Shown piece after piece: positions 53,820 to 62,405 of a DNA stretch of 64,000 nt (its first letter is position 1; every line of letters begins with the position of its first letter). The DNA comes from Marchantia polymorpha subsp. ruderalis. Its lineage: Eukaryota; Streptophyta; Marchantiopsida; Marchantiales; Marchantiaceae. The position numbers and the translations under genes are program-made. Location of the stretch: positions 5,210,501 through 5,274,500 of the forward strand of contig AP031353.1 in NCBI GenBank assembly GCA_037833965.1. Reading direction: 5' to 3'. Below the pieces are notes generated by a model. It saw only the letters and a list, made by a program, of their open reading frames with translations. It made no database searches and had not been told where the DNA came from.

Positions 53820-54127
53820 CAGAACAAGAAGAAACTCCGATATAGATGAAGATAATTCTTGAGGAACAACAATTGAATTAGCAGGTTATCGTTGGTGAGA
53901 CTCAAGTATTTGCACCAGACGTTAGAGATTAACCTTAATCTTCTACTAGGAAATTATCAAATAAAATTAATAAAGCTACTCCAAGATATGGATTTTGGGC
54001 TGATTCATCCATTCTTGAAGATCGTGACATTGATTTAGAGTATGTTGATATTATTGCATTGACATTGGAAGAATAACCTTTTTCCAAAAGAGAAGCGCAA
54101 TCTTTTGTCAATAAGTTTGAGTAAAGT
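53820..54127 (+). pseudogene. Left part of a decayed Ty1/copia element
   Basis: The sequence reads as a degenerate copia linker and start of reverse transcriptase (YVDIIALTLEE, then PFSKREAQSFVNKFE). It is cut by the insertion of the intact gypsy element after 54127. Skipping that element and one copy of AAAGT, the frame continues at 60195 with the copia RT start (...ATMK-stop-MM, TWKLVEL-like). Confidence 0.6.
54123..54127 (+). repeat. Target-site duplication, left copy (AAAGT)
   Basis: AAAGT directly precedes the 5' LTR and is repeated at 60190-60194 directly after the 3' LTR. Five-base duplications are standard for Ty3/gypsy integrase. Confidence 0.9.
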
Positions 54128-54212
54128 TGTAACCATCTTTAGTTAGTTAGAACTAAAGTAGAGGTTACTCTGAATATTGATGTAGATACTTTAGTGTGCA
54201 CTAGTCATAGCT

Positions 54213-54385
54213 GCCACGTCAGCGATCCGCGCACTTGGTAGGTACAGAGTGGATGTGTTAGTTGACAGTGCCACGTCAGCAATCCGTGTGCTTGTAGCTA
54301 AGGATTGAGTGTGTTAGTTAGTGTGTTAGTTAGGTGCGCCACGTCAGCGATCCGTGTGCTTGTTAGGGTTATCCGCCACGTCATC
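54213..54385 (+). promoter_or_regulatory. Four ACGT-core motifs in U3
   Basis: GCCACGTCAGC occurs at 54213-54223, 54270-54280 and 54338-54348, and GCCACGTCATC at 54375-54385. The reverse complement core TGACGTGGC is a C-box/G-box hybrid known as a binding site for plant bZIP factors. Three copies are embedded in a larger degenerate repeat ending in ATCCGTGTGCTTGT. The array lies 60-240 bp upstream of the TATA box. The same array is present in the 3' LTR (59855-60027). Confidence 0.65.
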
Positions 54386-54451
54386 CATCCACTATGAGAG
54401 GTATGGATGGTGGGGATTAGATCTTATCACCTTGTACTTGTTGGTGAGAGC

Positions 54452-54458
54452 TATATAA
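54452..54458 (+). promoter_or_regulatory. LTR TATA box
   Basis: TATATAA within GAGCTATATAAGGGAG, about 90 bp before the LTR end. This would place the transcription start (U3/R boundary) near 54485 and give an R-U5 of about 60 bp. Inference from position and sequence only. Confidence 0.7.
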
Positions 54459-54548
54459 GGGAGAGGATAACCATTGTTGGTATCTCTCATCTTCAGAGTT
54501 TACGTTTCTATCTTCGAGTGAACTTCTCTCTAAACCCTAGTGTTACAA

Positions 54549-54560
54549 TGGTATCAGAGC
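54549..54560 (+). other. Primer-binding site for initiator tRNA-Met
   Basis: TGGTATCAGAGC begins two bases after the LTR end and is complementary to the 3' end of plant initiator tRNA-Met, the commonest primer of plant LTR retrotransposons. An ATG overlapping it (54548-54550) opens an 18-codon uORF. Confidence 0.95.
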
Positions 54561-54711
54561 GACCTTGCTCTTTCCTTGAGTGTGGATTACCCCTCATGGA
54601 ATAGCAAGTGAGTGATGATGGAGTGTAGTCTTGAGAGTGTATAGAGGCTGGCAGAGGTCATTCATCTGCATGTAGAGAGAGGTGGAAGGGGGACATTGTG
54701 TTTTTGCAGAT

Positions 54712-54930
54712 ATGGACGGGATTGACAGGAATCCAGTACCGCACTGGCCAATTCCTAACCTATTCGATATTCACCTTCGTTGCATGGAGAAACATCATTT
54801 TCGGATGTACCTTGTGGCTTGTTGGGGTGCAGATTTTATGACTAGAGTGATGGAGTCAAGAGTGCCACTGATTCTTCCAATAGTTACTTATGGAGAGACT
54901 TGGGATTGTACTATATACATTCTATACTGA
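54712..54930 (+). CDS. Leader ORF1 of the gypsy element (72 aa, unknown)
   Basis: A 72-residue frame between the primer-binding site and gag, starting MDGIDRNPVPHWPIPN and ending CTIYILY. The ATG has G at -3 and G at +4, a strong context. It aligns without gaps over about 40 residues with leader ORF2: both share R-x-x-x-LV-x-x-x-G, then RVMESRVPLILP in ORF1 against AVIESPAPFVTP in ORF2, and both end I-x-x-LY. No known domain recognised. Plant chromoviruses usually have an untranslated leader here. It may be an accessory protein or a regulatory uORF. Confidence 0.55.
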   Translation: MDGIDRNPVPHWPIPNLFDIHLRCMEKHHFRMYLVACWGADFMTRVMESRVPLILPIVTYGETWDCTIYILY

Positions 54931-54937
54931 TTGTTTC

Positions 54938-55144
54938 ATGGATTTGAATCGCGAACCACCTGTCCCGGTTCGATTCAGCACTTATGTAGAGATTAGAACA
55001 GTATATAGACAGAAGAGGATATGGAGAGATTTTCTTGTGAGGAATTATGGAGAGGAGTACTATAGAGCTGTGATAGAGTCACCTGCACCTTTTGTGACTC
55101 CTTTGTTGAGAGGTCACATAGTGATTATACTCACTTTGTATTAG
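54938..55144 (+). CDS. Leader ORF2 of the gypsy element (68 aa, unknown)
   Basis: A 68-residue frame starting MDLNREPPVPVRFSTY and ending IVIILTLY, 7 nt after the ORF1 stop and in another frame; its stop lies 17 nt before the gag ATG. It appears to be a diverged duplicate of ORF1. The basic, aromatic middle (YRQKRIWRDFLVRNYGEEYY) could be a helix. The ATG context is weaker (T at -3, G at +4). Translation would need reinitiation or leaky scanning, so it could also serve mainly to tune gag translation. Confidence 0.55.
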   Translation: MDLNREPPVPVRFSTYVEIRTVYRQKRIWRDFLVRNYGEEYYRAVIESPAPFVTPLLRGHIVIILTLY

Positions 55145-55161
55145 AGGGAGTGTGAAAAAGC

Positions 55162-56325
55162 ATGGGAACATCAATTGATATGGGTGAGGTTCTCAATGCA
55201 ATCATGGCAGAGATGAAGGAGTTGAGAAAAGCGATAGTAGATGGGCATACCAAGCAGCAAGCCATGGAAGATAAAATCTTTGCATTAGAGAGTGAGAAAG
55301 TAGAGAGAGAGAGAGTTGGAGAGATGGAAGTTGAACCTCAAGTTCAAGCTTCCCAAGTTCAGCCAGAACCAACTCCTATTGATGCAGCAGAGGCAAATAG
55401 GAGACGTCTTCAAGAGATTGAAGATCAAGCAAATCTTTTGCTTCGAATGGGAAAATCCTGTAAGGTGGAAGCTTACAAAGGGAGTAGAGCAATGGGAGTG
55501 TTAGAGGGATGGATTATGAGGATGAATATTCATTTATCCCATTTTCATGTTTCTGATTATATTGCAGGAATGTTCATGAGATCTTATCTTACGGATAAGG
55601 CTCTCACATGGTACACAACATGGGAGAGAATGCTTTCAGAACGAGGTGCTACCATTTCGTGGAGTGGAATGCAGGAAGGACTTCTGCAAAATTTTCAAGC
55701 GGTGGATTCTCTTCAAACTGCAAGAATGAAGTTGTGGGATCTGAAGCAGAAAGGAGGTATTCATGAGTACATTGAAGAATTTCGTGATCTTCAAGTATCT
55801 ATCATGGATATGAGTGGAGCTGAAGCCTTGGACGTGTTCAAACGAGGCTTGAAAGATCGAATTCGAAAGGAGGTGATGGTAAGCAATCCATCTACTGTGA
55901 ATGAAGCAATCGCAATTGCTCAACGAATTTCAGGTGCTTTTGGTGTCACACACGGTGAGCCAGTGAGCAATTTTAGAGATCCATCTGGTCCAACACCGAT
56001 GGAGTTGGGAAACCTTCGACGTAGAGAAGGTTTTGCACCAACAAGAGGACCACCACCAAGATTTGGAGGTGAGATTAGGCGACCAGGAGTTCCAAATTTG
56101 CAAGAAGGTTATGCAAATAATGGAATGGTTCGAGGAGGAGCTGGAGTTCGTGACAATCGCCAATGCTATGCATGTGGACGAATGGGCCACATAGCCAAGT
56201 TTTGTCGAGTTCGGCCGACACAACAAGGAGGACGGCCCATGCAGCGACGACCGTTCAACAATATGGAGGGGATAGAGTATGAAGAGGTGGAGGAAGCAGT
56301 TTCGGGAAACGAAGATCACCAGTAA
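55162..56325 (+). CDS. gag: Gag polyprotein of the gypsy element
   Basis: 387 residues, capsid-forming structural protein. The N-terminal part is a coiled-coil-like Glu/Lys-rich helix (to about residue 65). It is followed by the retrotransposon Gag capsid domain (typical ALTWYTTWE and the [20 protein letters not shown] region) and a Gly/Arg/Pro-rich RNA-binding segment. A CCHC zinc knuckle [14 protein letters not shown] lies at residues 335-348. The tail is acidic. The ATG has A at -3 and G at +4. The last codons overlap the frameshift signal, and the stop TAA (56323-56325) lies inside its predicted first stem. Confidence 0.95.
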   Translation: MGTSIDMGEVLNAIMAEMKELRKAIVDGHTKQQAMEDKIFALESEKVERERVGEMEVEPQVQASQVQPEPTPIDAAEANRRRLQEIEDQANLLLRMGKSCKVEAYKGSRAMGVLEGWIMRMNIHLSHFHVSDYIAGMFMRSYLTDKALTWYTTWERMLSERGATISWSGMQEGLLQNFQAVDSLQTARMKLWDLKQKGGIHEYIEEFRDLQVSIMDMSGAEALDVFKRGLKDRIRKEVMVSNPSTVNEAIAIAQRISGAFGVTHGEPVSNFRDPSGPTPMELGNLRRREGFAPTRGPPPRFGGEIRRPGVPNLQEGYANNGMVRGGAGVRDNRQCYACGRMGHIAKFCRVRPTQQGGRPMQRRPFNNMEGIEYEEVEEAVSGNEDHQ

Positions 56326-59300
56326 TCTTGCCTCGCGGCCTTACTGGTTCTACAAAGCGAAGAAAAGGCGAGGTTGGAAGAAAGCAATGGTTGGGAGCTC
56401 ATGGAAGGAGTAAGAAGCAAGCTCAACTCATTGTCACTGATGGTTTCATGGAAGGACACAAGGTGAGAGTTTTAATTGATCCTGGAGCAACTGAGAATTT
56501 TCTATCAAGGAGTGTTGCTATGAAGTTAGGTTTGATGTTGATGAAGGACGTGAGTGAAGAAGTTGAATTGCCAAACGGGCAAACTGAAGTGATAGAAACA
56601 CTACCACGGAGTGTAGAATTATCCATAGGTAGATACAAGGAGAGCATTGAATGGAGAGTAATTCGTTTAGCTCGGTATGATGTCATCCTTGGAATGCCAT
56701 GGATGGAACAATATAATCCGAAGGTAGATTGGAGAAGAAAAGTGATTACAAGTAGTGGATGGAAGATCTATGGAGATAGAATTAGATCTCAGAATAGGAA
56801 TTTACCCCTCTTTGTGATGGGTACAGCATCCATTTCTAGAGATGATGTATGTTTCCTTGGACTTATAAGAGATATTGGGTCCACGGACAAACCTTACATC
56901 CCGGAGTCCTTGAACGACATTTTTATGGAGTATAAAGATGTTTTTCCAGATGATCTACCTGCAGGATTACCACCAAAGAGGCGAGTTGATCACAAGATTG
57001 AGGTGATACCTGGAAGTACACCAACTTGCAAAGCTCCATATCGTTTGGCTCCAAACGAATTGGAAGAATGCAAGGCTCAAGTGGAGGAGATGTTGAGCAA
57101 GGGATTCATTCAACCAAGTGTTTCACCTTATGGAGCTCCAGTACTCTTTGTGAAGAAGAAGGATGGATCCATGAGACTATGTATTGATTATCGCGGGTTG
57201 AATCAGCAAACGGTGAAAAACAAATATCCATTACCTCGTATGGATGATTTGTTTGATCAACTTCAAGGAGCGAAGTACTTCACCAAGCTAGATTTGAGAA
57301 GCGGCTACAATCAAATTCGAATTGCAGATGAAGATGTTCACAAGACAGCTTTTCGTACTAGGTATGGACACTTTGAGTATCTGGTGATGCCTTTTGGTCT
57401 CACTAATGCACCAGCTACATTCATGGGATTGATGAACGATATCTTTCGCCCTTATCTAGATAAATCTGTCATTGTTTTTCTAGATGATATATTGGTGTAT
57501 AGCAAAACTTTGAATGATCATAGAAGTCATTTACGAGAGGTACTTCAAGTTTTAAGAGACAATCAATTGTATGCCAAAGCTTCAAAATGTGAATTTGGCA
57601 AGTCAGAAGTAGATTACTTGGGTCATAGAGTTACAGCTACAGGAATCCAAGTGATGAGTGAGAAGATAGATGCCATTCAGAATTGGATAGCACCTGAGGA
57701 TCAAACTCAATTGAAGAGTTTTCTAGGGCTCACTGGATTCTATCGTAGATTTGTGAAAGGTTTTGCTCGACTAGCTCAGGCCTTGACTTCCATGTTAGGG
57801 AAAGGTCAAAAGTGGAGATGGGGAACAGCTCAAGAGTTAGCTTTTCAAGCATTGAAAGATGCTTTGTTACACGCACCTATTCTCAAGTGGTATGATCCTA
57901 ACCGTTCTATCAAGTTGGCCACTGACGCATCAGGTACAACAGTAGGTGGCATACTTCAACAAGAATGGGAGGATGGATGGCATCCAGTTGCTTTCTATTC
58001 TCGAAAGTTGGTGGCGGCGGAACAAAATTATCACACGACAGAACGGGAGGAGTTAGCTATCGTGTTGGCAACCAAACATTGGAAGCATTATTTGGGTGAT
58101 AAGGAGTTTGTGGTGGAGACTGATCATAAACCCTTGGTTTATTTGGAAACTCAGAAGGATCTGTCCAAACGACAAATTCGATGGGCAGAGTGGCGTCAAC
58201 GCTTCAACATGAAGATTGTGTACGTGGAGGGAAAGAAGCAACTTGCAGATGCTCTCACACGCATGCCTTGTTTGAATCATGTTGCAGAAGTGAAAATTCA
58301 GGCGGATTGGTGGAGCAAGATGTCACAAGCCACAAAGGAGGATGAAGAGATCACTCGAGCACTACAAACTGGAAAGGCAGAGAAATCTCGAGGTTTGGCG
58401 TTTTACAATCAGCGTATATGGATTCCACAAGATCAGGATTTGCGCACAATGATTTTGGCAGAAAGTCATGATACAGCCATTGCAGGTCATGTGGGAGTGG
58501 AGAAAACCGTGGAGAGTATACAACGAGTGTACTATTGGCCCAAAATACGTGAGGATGTGGAGTCTTACGTTCGAAGTTGTGTTGCTTGTCAACAAAACAA
58601 GGCAAGTAATCAAAAACCAGCGGGTTTATTACAACCTCTTCCTATTCCCGAACAGCGGTGGGAACATGTCACCATGGATCTTGTATGTGAGTTACCAAGG
58701 ACTTCGTTAGGACATGATTCAGTGGTGGTTTTTGTGGACAAATTGAGCAAGATGATTCACATCAGGCCAACCACAAAAACAGTAACAGCTCCACAACTAG
58801 CTCAATTGTATCTAGATGCAGTTTTTGTGAATCATGGCTTAAGCAAAGTGTTAATCACGGATAGAGGTACTCACTTCACTAGTTTATTTTGGAAAACTTT
58901 GTTTAGTTTTTTCAAAACAAAACTAGCAATGTCAACGGCCTATCACCCTCAAACTGATGGACAAACTGAGAGGGCAAATAGAACCATAGAGGATATGCTA
59001 CGAGCATTCACATTAGAAGAGCAAGAAGAGTGGGACAACCTTTTGCCACTTGTGGAATTTGCATATAACAATTCTGTTAATGCATCCACAAAAGCGTCTC
59101 CATTTTTTCTTATGTATGGAGCTCATCCGATAACTCCTTCAAGTTTGATAAGACTTCCGAAAGGAGAGGAGTTTTCGACCAAAGTTGCAGCAGTCAACGA
59201 ATTCGTGGAGCATATTCACCGAGGACTACATCAGGCCAAGGAGAAGTTGGTGATAGCTCAAAATCGGCAAAAGCAGCATGCCGATGCTCATCGTAGAGAA

Positions 59301-59756
59301 GTGATTTTTGAGGTTGGAGATCATGTTTGGTTATCTACAACGAATTTGTCTCTTGTAGGAACATCAAAGTTAAACCCTAGGTTCATTGGTCCATTTTTGG
59401 TTTTGAAGCGTGTTGGTGAAGTGTCATACAAGTTGGAACTTCCGTCACATATGAAAATACATCCAGTATTTCATGTGTCACGATTGCGAAAACATGTACC
59501 ACGACCAAAACAATTCACCAACCAACCAGCACCACCTCCTCTTCCAACCTTGATAGCAGATCATGAGGAGTTTGAGGTAGAAAAGATACTCAAGAAACGT
59601 ATTCGAGGTCATAAATATCCCAAAGTAGAGTATTTGATTCAATGGAAAGGCTATCCATCGTATGAATCAACTTGGGAACCAGCTAAAAATTTAGCAAATG
59701 CACCTTTGATAGTTCAGGAGTTTGAACGTATGTGCAACGAGGACGTTGCATCTTAA
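56283..59756 (+). CDS. pol: Pol polyprotein of the gypsy element (via -1 frameshift)
   Basis: The frame is open from 56283 to TAA at 59756, with no ATG near its start; expression is expected as Gag-Pol by frameshifting at 56304-56310. Numbering residues from 56328 (1142 codons), the aspartic protease has [13 protein letters not shown] (Asp51; D-P-G rather than D-S/T-G, a variant also found in plant gypsy elements). RT has [34 protein letters not shown] and catalytic LDD at 385-387. RNase H has [10 protein letters not shown] (Asp533) and ETDHKP. Integrase has the zinc site His714, His721, Cys751, Cys754 and the catalytic triad Asp784, Asp845, Glu881 (D-x35-E). The C terminus (about 1081-1133) is a chromodomain ([10 protein letters not shown] ... 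YLIQWKGY ... STWEP). All catalytic residues are present. Confidence 0.95.
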   Translation, partial: RGGGSSFGKRRSPVILPRGLTGSTKRRKGEVGRKQWLGAHGRSKKQAQLIVTDGFMEGHKVRVLIDPGATENFLSRSVAMKLGLMLMKDVSEEVELPNGQTEVIETLPRSVELSIGRYKESIEWRVIRLARYDVILGMPWMEQYNPKVDWRRKVITSSGWKIYGDRIRSQNRNLPLFVMGTASISRDDVCFLGLIRDIGSTDKPYIPESLNDIFMEYKDVFPDDLPAGLPPKRRVDHKIEVIPGSTPTCKAPYRLAPNELEECKAQVEEMLSKGFIQPSVSPYGAPVLFVKKKDGSMRLCIDYRGLNQQTVKNKYPLPRMDDLFDQLQGAKYFTKLDLRSGYNQIRIADEDVHKTAFRTRYGHFEYLVMPFGLTNAPATFMGLMNDIFRPYLDKSVIVFLDDILVYSKTLNDHRSHLREVLQVLRDNQLYAKASKCEFGKSEVDYLGHRVTATGIQVMSEKIDAIQNWIAPEDQTQLKSFLGLTGFYRRFVKGFARLAQALTSMLGKGQKWRWGTAQELAFQALKDALLHAPILKWYDPNRSIKLATDASGTTVGGILQQEWEDGWHPVAFYSRKLVAAEQNYHTTEREELAIVLATKHWKHYLGDKEFVVETDHKPLVYLETQKDLSKRQIRWAEWRQRFNMKIVYVEGKKQLADALTRMPCLNHVAEVKIQADWWSKMSQATKEDEEITRALQTGKAEKSRGLAFYNQRIWIPQDQDLRTMILAESHDTAIAGHVGVEKTVESIQRVYYWPKIREDVESYVRSCVACQQNKASNQKPAGLLQPLPIPEQRWEHVTMDLVCELPRTSLGHDSVVVFVDKLSKMIHIRPTTKTVTAPQLAQLYLDAVFVNHGLSKVLITDRGTHFTSLFWKTLFSFFKTKLAMSTAYHPQTDGQTERANRTIEDMLRAFTLEEQEEWDNLLPLVEFAYNNSVNASTKASPFFLMYGAHPITPSSLIRLPKGEEFSTKVAAVNEFVEHIHRGLHQAKEKLVIAQNRQKQHADAHRREVIFEVGDHVWLSTTNLSLVGTSKLNPRFIGPFLVLKRVGEVSYKLELPSHMKIHPVFHVSRLRKHVPRPKQFTNQPAPPPLPTLIADHEEFEVEKILKKRIRGHKYPKVEYLIQWKGYPSYESTWEPAKNLANAPLIVQEFERMCNEDVAS
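56304..56373 (+). promoter_or_regulatory. Candidate -1 ribosomal frameshift signal with pseudoknot
   Basis: The heptamer GGGAAAC (56304-56310) sits in the gag frame as G GGA AAC, the canonical X XXY YYZ register. After a 7-nt spacer comes an 8-bp stem, ACCAGTAA (56318-56325) with TTACTGGT (56341-56348). Loop bases CCTCGC (56331-56336) can pair with GCGAGG (56368-56373) to give an H-type pseudoknot with an A-rich 19-nt third loop. Pol is in exactly the -1 frame, open from 56283. A fraction of ribosomes would slip and make Gag-Pol. Structure is by inspection only. Confidence 0.75.
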
Positions 59757-59769
59757 AAGGAGGGAGGTT
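59755..59769 (+). other. Polypurine tract
   Basis: AAAAGGAGGGAGGTT lies directly before the 3' LTR, the expected primer site for plus-strand DNA synthesis. It overlaps the end of the pol stop codon. Confidence 0.85.
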
Positions 59770-60189
59770 TGTAACCATCTTTAGTTAGTTAGAACTAAAG
59801 TAGAGGTTACTCTGAATATTGATGTAGATACTTTAGTGTGCACTAGTCATAGCTGCCACGTCAGCGATCCGCGCACTTGGTAGGTACAGAGTGGATGTGT
59901 TAGTTGACAGTGCCACGTCAGCAATCCGTGTGCTTGTAGCTAAGGATTGAGTGTGTTAGTTAGTGTGTTAGTTAGGTGCGCCACGTCAGCGATCCGTGTG
60001 CTTGTTAGGGTTATCCGCCACGTCATCCATCCACTATGAGAGGTATGGATGGTGGGGATTAGATCTTATCACCTTGTACTTGTTGGTGAGAGCTATATAA
60101 GGGAGAGGATAACCATTGTTGGTATCTCTCATCTTCAGAGTTTACGTTTCTATCTTCGAGTGAACTTCTCTCTAAACCCTAGTGTTACA
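59770..60189 (+). repeat. 3' LTR (420 bp)
   Basis: Identical to the 5' LTR over all 420 bases by line-by-line reading, including the four ACGT motifs and the TATA box. It should supply the polyadenylation region for the element's RNA. Confidence 0.97.
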
Positions 60190-60194
60190 AAAGT
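60190..60194 (+). repeat. Target-site duplication, right copy (AAAGT)
   Basis: Matches 54123-54127 exactly. Confidence 0.9.
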
Positions 60195-61310
60195 GCTACT
60201 ATGAAGTGAATGATGTAGTTGTTCACTTATAACAAGACCTAGAAGCTAGTTGAGCTTCTTAGAAATCAAGTTTTAATTATAAGTGAATGTTCAAGTTGAA
60301 AGACAATCTAACAAGTAATAAGAAGAATATCTTCAAAACCAAGTTAATGACAAGAGGTTTCAAAAAAAAGAAGTGTGGATTATAATTTTTTTTTCATCTT
60401 TAACAAAATATGCTACAATTTGTCTAATATGTGCACTTGCTACTATATTTGAATTAATTATCGATGAGATGTGTGTAACTATATCATTTTTTTAATGAAT
60501 TTCTAGACTAATGAATCTACATGAACCAATCAGTTAGATTTGAGTAGAAAAATCAAGAAAAGTTTGTTTATAGATTGCTAAAAACCTTGTATGCACTAAA
60601 ACAAGCTCACATGCAATGAAATACAAAATTTACTAAGATCATGAAAACAAAAAGTTTTTCAAATAGAGTGTATTATTTTTGTGTATACATGAAGAAGGTT
60701 AATAATGAGATCTATTATTTCATACGTGGATGACATGCTTATTTTGGCAAAGAAACAATCCGACATTCATAGATGCCATAATCAATTAAAATCTGCATTT
60801 AAGATGAAACTTATGAATAAGTACAAGAAAATCTTAGAGAAAAAAGTTGGTAGAAATTTCATAAAGAATTTGGAATTTGGAATTTCATAGTAATTTGATA
60901 AAGAATAAGTTATGATTGAATCAAGATAAATATGTCAAGTGTTTATATGATATATGTTTATATATGATAGTTTCAAAATAGTAAAATACATAAAGTAGTA
61001 TAAATTCCGTTGACATCACATTTTAAACTTTTCTCAGTTTAATGTTCAATTGATGCCATCAAGAAAGTAAAAATTCTATTTGTTTCCTATGATAAAACTG
61101 TATGCAGCCTCATGTATTTAATAAAATGCATAAGATTTGATATTGCTCTAGCAATGAACAAGTACACGTCAAATCCAAGTAAATTGCACTGGGAATTAGT
61201 GAATAGGATTATCATATATTTCAAAAGTGCAGCGACTAGTATTCCCTTAGTTTATGTTGATTACTCCTCACTCTACGGAATAAACCTTTGTCATTGGTCA
61301 AAATGAATAT
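60195..61310 (+). pseudogene. Right part of the decayed Ty1/copia element: RT to RNase H
   Basis: With stops tolerated, copia RT can be read in order: VDYN, an IRLICALAT-like segment (YNLSNMCTCYYI), IYMNQPVRFE-like, LYALKQA-like and the catalytic block YVDDMLILAKK (60720-60755, inside a 61-codon frame). Then RNase H follows at 61112-61270 (CIRFDIALAMNKYTSNPSKL HWE region, then VYVDYSS). Decay is advanced. Together with 53820-54127 it shows that the intact gypsy element inserted near the start of copia RT. Confidence 0.8.
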
Positions 61311-62085
61311 ATTAAATAGAGTAGGGCTAGTACTTTGTTAAAAGGTGTACTACGATGCTGCTAATGACTAGGATTTATTGCGGGTTGTAGATCAAATCTT
61401 CTTTTTACTCCAAATGTGAATCTTGGAGGCTCTCGTTTTTTGCGCTCGTCAACGGCACCGAGGAATTACTCCCTCTTGTCATTGGCATCCACGACCGGAT
61501 TAGTGTTGCACACATGAACTCCCCGCCAAGTTTGTTCAATTTCTACAATGTTGCAACCGCTTGAGTTTATGCCAGATGATGAATTGCACATCGATCGATA
61601 GTGCATCTTTTGTACAAGAAATTGATCCATGGACCGCGAGATTGCGGAACATACTCTCCACCTTCTTCGTAGTTTTGTAACTAGCACCGAATCGATTTGA
61701 TTTGTCTCGATCCTCACCTTCCTATGCTTCCATGCACGATGAGATGAAAAACAACAGTGGCATAAAATCTATTTGCAGAATTGTAGAAGAAAGGCAAAAT
61801 TTCCATAAATATATAGCAAACAAGACAACTCTTTCGTAGAATACGATGACGGATACTTAACTTCAACTGAGAGATTACTAGCCGCTCCCTTGAAAAATAC
61901 TAAGTATTATGATATTTTTTGCATGATTTATTTTATAATGTCAAATGTTTGTTAGTTTACATTTTTCTTGACTATGTACAAGATGTGTACAAGAATAAAT
62001 TTACAATTGGATATGTGTTTACACTTTATATTGAATGCATGAGTTGGAGATCCATCTTGCAAAAATGCATAGTTTAGTCTAGTTT
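61311..62085. other. Unidentified insertion inside the copia RNase H
   Basis: Between the copia blocks VYVDYSS (about 61262) and EFEYVT (about 62095) the family normally has some 40 codons, but here there are about 830 bp. The middle part (about 61430-61740) is clearly GC-richer than both flanks. It may be another nested element or a solo LTR; no ends, inverted repeats or duplications are clear. Confidence 0.4.
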
Positions 62086-62089
62086 AGTC

Positions 62090-62290
62090 TAACTCAGAAT
62101 TTGAGTATGTAACGAGAGTAGAAACAATAAAGTAAATTATTTGGTTGGATAAACTTATCAATGAGATGGAATTGAAATATGAGTATATCAATTTTCATTA
62201 TGAAAATCAAAATGCATTACATTTTGCTACAAATCAAATGATGAATAAAAAAATAAATCACATCAATATTATATAAAATTTTGAATAAAA
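62090..62290 (+). pseudogene. C-terminal RNase H fossil of the copia element
   Basis: The translation EFEYVTRVETIK, then IIWLDKLINEMELKYE, HYENQNALHFATNQM and INHINI matches the end of copia RNase H (EYVAL ... IWL ... DNQSAI ... KHIDI). Same strand as the RT part, so it completes the split element. Confidence 0.7.
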
Positions 62291-62405
62291 ATATTATACT
62301 AATCAAAATTAACAATAAATCTAATAAAATTAAAATTTTGATCATAATTATTATTTAATGTTAATGCATACACATTATATCATGAAATCTCACAAGGAAT
62401 TTAAT

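Larger units (their letters stand above)
54128..54547 (+). repeat. 5' LTR (420 bp)
   Basis: Starts TGTAACCATC and ends AGTGTTACA; base-for-base identical to 59770-60189 by reading. The outer TGTAAC and inner GTTACA form the terminal inverted repeat. It contains four GCCACGTCA motifs and a TATA box, so it should act as the promoter. Confidence 0.97.
54128..60189 (+). mobile_element. Intact Ty3/gypsy chromovirus retrotransposon (6062 bp)
   Basis: A complete element: identical 420-bp LTRs (TG...CA), a 5-bp target duplication, a tRNA-iMet primer-binding site, two leader ORFs, gag, pol (protease, RT, RNase H, integrase, chromodomain) and a polypurine tract. The order protease-RT-RNase H-integrase defines Ty3/gypsy, and the C-terminal chromodomain places it among the chromoviruses. 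No frame is broken apart from the expected gag-pol frame change. Identical LTRs imply very recent insertion, because both LTRs are copied from one template. It sits inside a decayed Ty1/copia element. The closest chromovirus clade (Galadriel/Tcn1-like, Reina, Tekay or CRM) cannot be settled by eye. Confidence 0.97.

Noticed and set aside
56328..56330. Independent start codon for pol
   Set aside because: The triplet is TTG, not ATG; the frame is already open from 56283, so frameshifting from gag is the better explanation.
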